In this document: positions 62,423 through 64,000 of the stretch, piece by piece
Layout: every line of letters begins with the position of its first letter
How positions within the stretch are numbered: the first letter of the stretch is position 1
DNA from: JAWVFM01 sp963843315
Lineage (GTDB): Bacteria; Actinomycetota; Thermoleophilia; Solirubrobacterales; 70-9
Assembly (NCBI GenBank): GCA_963843315.1
Contig: CAWJJU010000002.1
Span: 372,001-436,000, forward strand
Direction of reading: 5' to 3'
DNA length: 64,000 bases
The notes under the pieces: model-generated
Databases searched by the model: none
What the model was told of the DNA's origin: nothing
What the model saw: the letters and a program-made list of their open reading frames with translations, nothing else
Program-made: the position numbers and the translations under genes

Positions 62423-63239
62423 CTACTCCCCGCGGCGGGCGAGCGTGGAAACGATCGCCTCGTAGACGCCCTCGCCCATGGACCCCTCGGTCACGGTGAC
62501 ATTGGGGTAGACGCGACAGGGCGGCGCCGAGGCCCGGGTCGCGGCGCGGGCCGTTGGCGACGACGAAGAACTGCCCCACCGCGCCCGCGACGTCGAGGTC
62601 CTCCACCGAGTCGCCCGTGGCGATGGTCTCCTCGGGGGAGTAGCCCCTCGCTCGCGCGTGGGCGGCGACGGCCGTCGCCTTGCTGGCGCCGCCGGGGACC
62701 AGGTGGTAGGCGTGGACGGTCTCGATGCCCTCCATCGGACGCGAGATCGCGCCGTTGTCCAGAAATCGCAGGTCGTCGTGCCCGCGCTCGGCGAGGAGCG
62801 CGTTGGCGGCGGCCACGTCCACGTCGCCGCGCATCAGGTGCGAGAGCTCGCGGCCCGTGTGCCATGGCGAGTGCCACTCGAGCTTGCCCGGAAACGCCGC
62901 GAACAGCACGTCCGCAACCCCGGTGGCAAGCAGCTGGTCGTAGACGGTCTGGGTCTCGGTCGGGCGCCAGTCGCCGGTGAGGAGCGTGCGCTCGCCGTCG
63001 ATCACCATGCCGCAGCCGGCCTCGTAGATGTAGGAGGTCTGCCCGAGCAGGCGCGAGTCGGCGCCGACCGTCGACTCCCGGCGGCCGGACATGATCACCA
63101 GCTCGATCTGCGCCCGGTGACAGGCTTCGATCGCGCGCACGGCGGCGTTCGACCAGTTGCCCTCGGCGTCGGCGAAGAGCGAGCCGAAGCGGCCGAGCAG
63201 GGTGCCGTCGAGGTCCGTGTAGACGCAGCGGAGAGCCAA
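62423..63239 (-). CDS. HAD-superfamily phosphatase (mannosyl-3-phosphoglycerate phosphatase/Cof-like), one frameshift
   Basis: About 272 residues after a shift near 62,520. Motif I YTDLDGTLLGR, motif II ELVIMSGRR, a cap domain, motif III Lys near GGASKATAVAAHARARG and motif IV ATGDSVEDLDVAGAVGQFFVVANGP. The restored end reads VYPNVTVTEGSMGEGVYEAIVSTLARRG. The substrate could be mannosyl-3-phosphoglycerate, sucrose-phosphate or similar. It overlaps the coding region of the secreted protein only if that starts at 62421. Confidence 0.82.
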
Positions 63240-63263
63240 GGGCGCTCGCTACCGTAGACGGCG

Positions 63264-64000
63264 ATGGCCGACGAGCGCGTCTGGAGGATCGCAGGAGGCG
63301 AGTTGCGCTTTCCGCCCTCGCTCGCGGCCGGCATCGTCAACGTCACGAGCGACTCGTTCTTCGAGGGCGCTCGCAGCGAGACGCCCGAGCGCGCGGTCGC
63401 CGACGGGATGGCCCTGGTCGAGGCCGGCTTCGACATCCTCGACGTGGGCGCCGTCGCCGCGCGCAGCGGCCCGCCCGTGAGCCCCCGCGAAGAGGCCGAG
63501 CGGCTCGTGCCGGCCGTCGCCGCCCTGGCCGACCAAACCGGCGTTCCGGTGAGCGCCGACACCTTCTCGGCGGAGGTCGCCCGCAAGGCCGCCGACGCGG
63601 GCGCAGCGGCGATCAACGACATCGGCGGCGGCGGCGACGAGATGCTCGAGATGGTCGGCGCGGTTGGCTGCGGCTACGTGCTGATGCACATCGAGGGCCG
63701 TCCGCGAGCCGACCGCCCGGCGCCGGACTACGGCGACCCCGTCGATCATCTCCGCGCCTGGTTTTCGCGGCGGATCGAGCGCGCGCTCGATCTGGGCGTC
63801 GCCGAGGAGCAGATCGCGATCGACCCGGGGCTCGACTTCGACCTCACCACCGACGACGACCTCGAGATCCTGCGGCGGCTCGGCGAGCTGCGCGAACTGG
63901 GCCGCCCGCTGTTCCTGGCGCTCTCCCGAAAGGACTTCCTGGGCGCGATCCTCGCCGGCTCGTGGGAGGCGCGGCGCGAGCCTGCTGCGCGCGAGGCGGC
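63264..64000 (+). CDS. folP: Dihydropteroate synthase-like protein (3' end outside window)
   Basis: About 245 residues from the ATG at 63264; the frame is still open at 64000. The TIM-barrel opens with AAGIVNVTSDSFFEGARSETPERA, matching GILNVTPDSFSDGG, and continues DILDVGAVAARSGPPVSPREEAERLVP, VPVSADTFSAEVARKAADAGAAAINDIGGGG, YVLMHIEGRPR, IAIDPGLDFDLT and FLALSRKDFLGAIL. The pterin and pABA loops are altered: the usual GGESTRPG is replaced by GAVAARSG. It could be a true FolP or a divergent paralogue. Confidence 0.85.
   Translation, partial: MADERVWRIAGGELRFPPSLAAGIVNVTSDSFFEGARSETPERAVADGMALVEAGFDILDVGAVAARSGPPVSPREEAERLVPAVAALADQTGVPVSADTFSAEVARKAADAGAAAINDIGGGGDEMLEMVGAVGCGYVLMHIEGRPRADRPAPDYGDPVDHLRAWFSRRIERALDLGVAEEQIAIDPGLDFDLTTDDDLEILRRLGELRELGRPLFLALSRKDFLGAILAGSWEARREPAAREA

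Noticed and set aside
1..64000. CRISPR arrays, tRNA or rRNA genes, prophage or intact insertion sequences
   Set aside because: No regularly spaced repeats, no clover-leaf with TTCRA arm, no rRNA-like sequence and no transposase or integrase frames were found by eye.

Overview
This is a chromosomal window from a high-GC actinobacterium. The gene content points to class Thermoleophilia (Solirubrobacterales-like). The clues are an actinobacterial gyrA / FHA / PP2C / FtsW / PBP / PknB-PASTA neighbourhood, a DUF3105 protein, two LytR_C-only membrane proteins, a fused FAD/Fe-S oxidase, many GTG starts and ATGA or GTGA overlaps. The class call is inference from gene content. No tRNA, rRNA, CRISPR array, prophage or intact insertion sequence was seen.

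Layout. 1-3.2 kb: 3' end of gyrA, an HNH nuclease, pheA and a CARDB-like membrane protein. 3.3-15.2 kb: growth and cell-wall control. This block holds a Hanks kinase with a polytopic membrane tail, fhaA, fhaB, pstP, ftsW/rodA, a class B PBP, pknB with four PASTA repeats, ddl, a tatA-like gene and a third kinase with a discoidin-like ectodomain. 15.3-19.6 kb: purM, an acetate module (satP-acs) and a small secreted protein. 19.6-21 kb: uppP and dedA. 21-33.6 kb: a surface-polysaccharide locus (WbpM/PglF-type dehydratase, two LytR_C proteins, Wzy-like polymerase/ligase, Wzx-like flippase, three glycosyltransferases, a priming sugar transferase, GNAT and Fem-like proteins). 33.6-44.6 kb: metabolic genes (SDR, DUF3105, hydrolase, metF, an ABC-2 exporter, a fused FAD/Fe-S oxidase beside a benzoylformate decarboxylase). 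44.8-48.3 kb: a secreted protein, a mini WecB-like protein, a nucleotide-sugar dehydrogenase and a membrane protein. 48.3-52.6 kb: a tight six-gene minus-strand operon. 52.6-64 kb: MBL hydrolase, sucCD, a second ABC-2 exporter, secreted proteins, a CoA-transferase, an aminotransferase, a DtxR-type regulator, a HAD phosphatase and the 5' part of a divergent folP.

How the parts fit. Kinases, FHA adaptors and the PP2C phosphatase form a phospho-signalling set next to the septal/elongation synthase pair and D-Ala-D-Ala ligase. UppP recycles the lipid carrier used by peptidoglycan and by the polysaccharide locus. SatP, Acs, the CoA-transferase and SucCD are an acetate / acetyl-CoA / succinyl-CoA set.

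Quality. Many genes are split by single-base indels. At least 15 fall in about 3.2 kb across pstP-ftsW-pbpA, and one to two occur in each of nine other genes. Both insertions and deletions occur and conserved motifs resume in the new frame, so sequence error is the best explanation; coordinates for these genes span the reconstructed gene. The most unusual non-coding feature is a roughly 62-bp element present twice, with two strong hairpins inside a possible closing stem.
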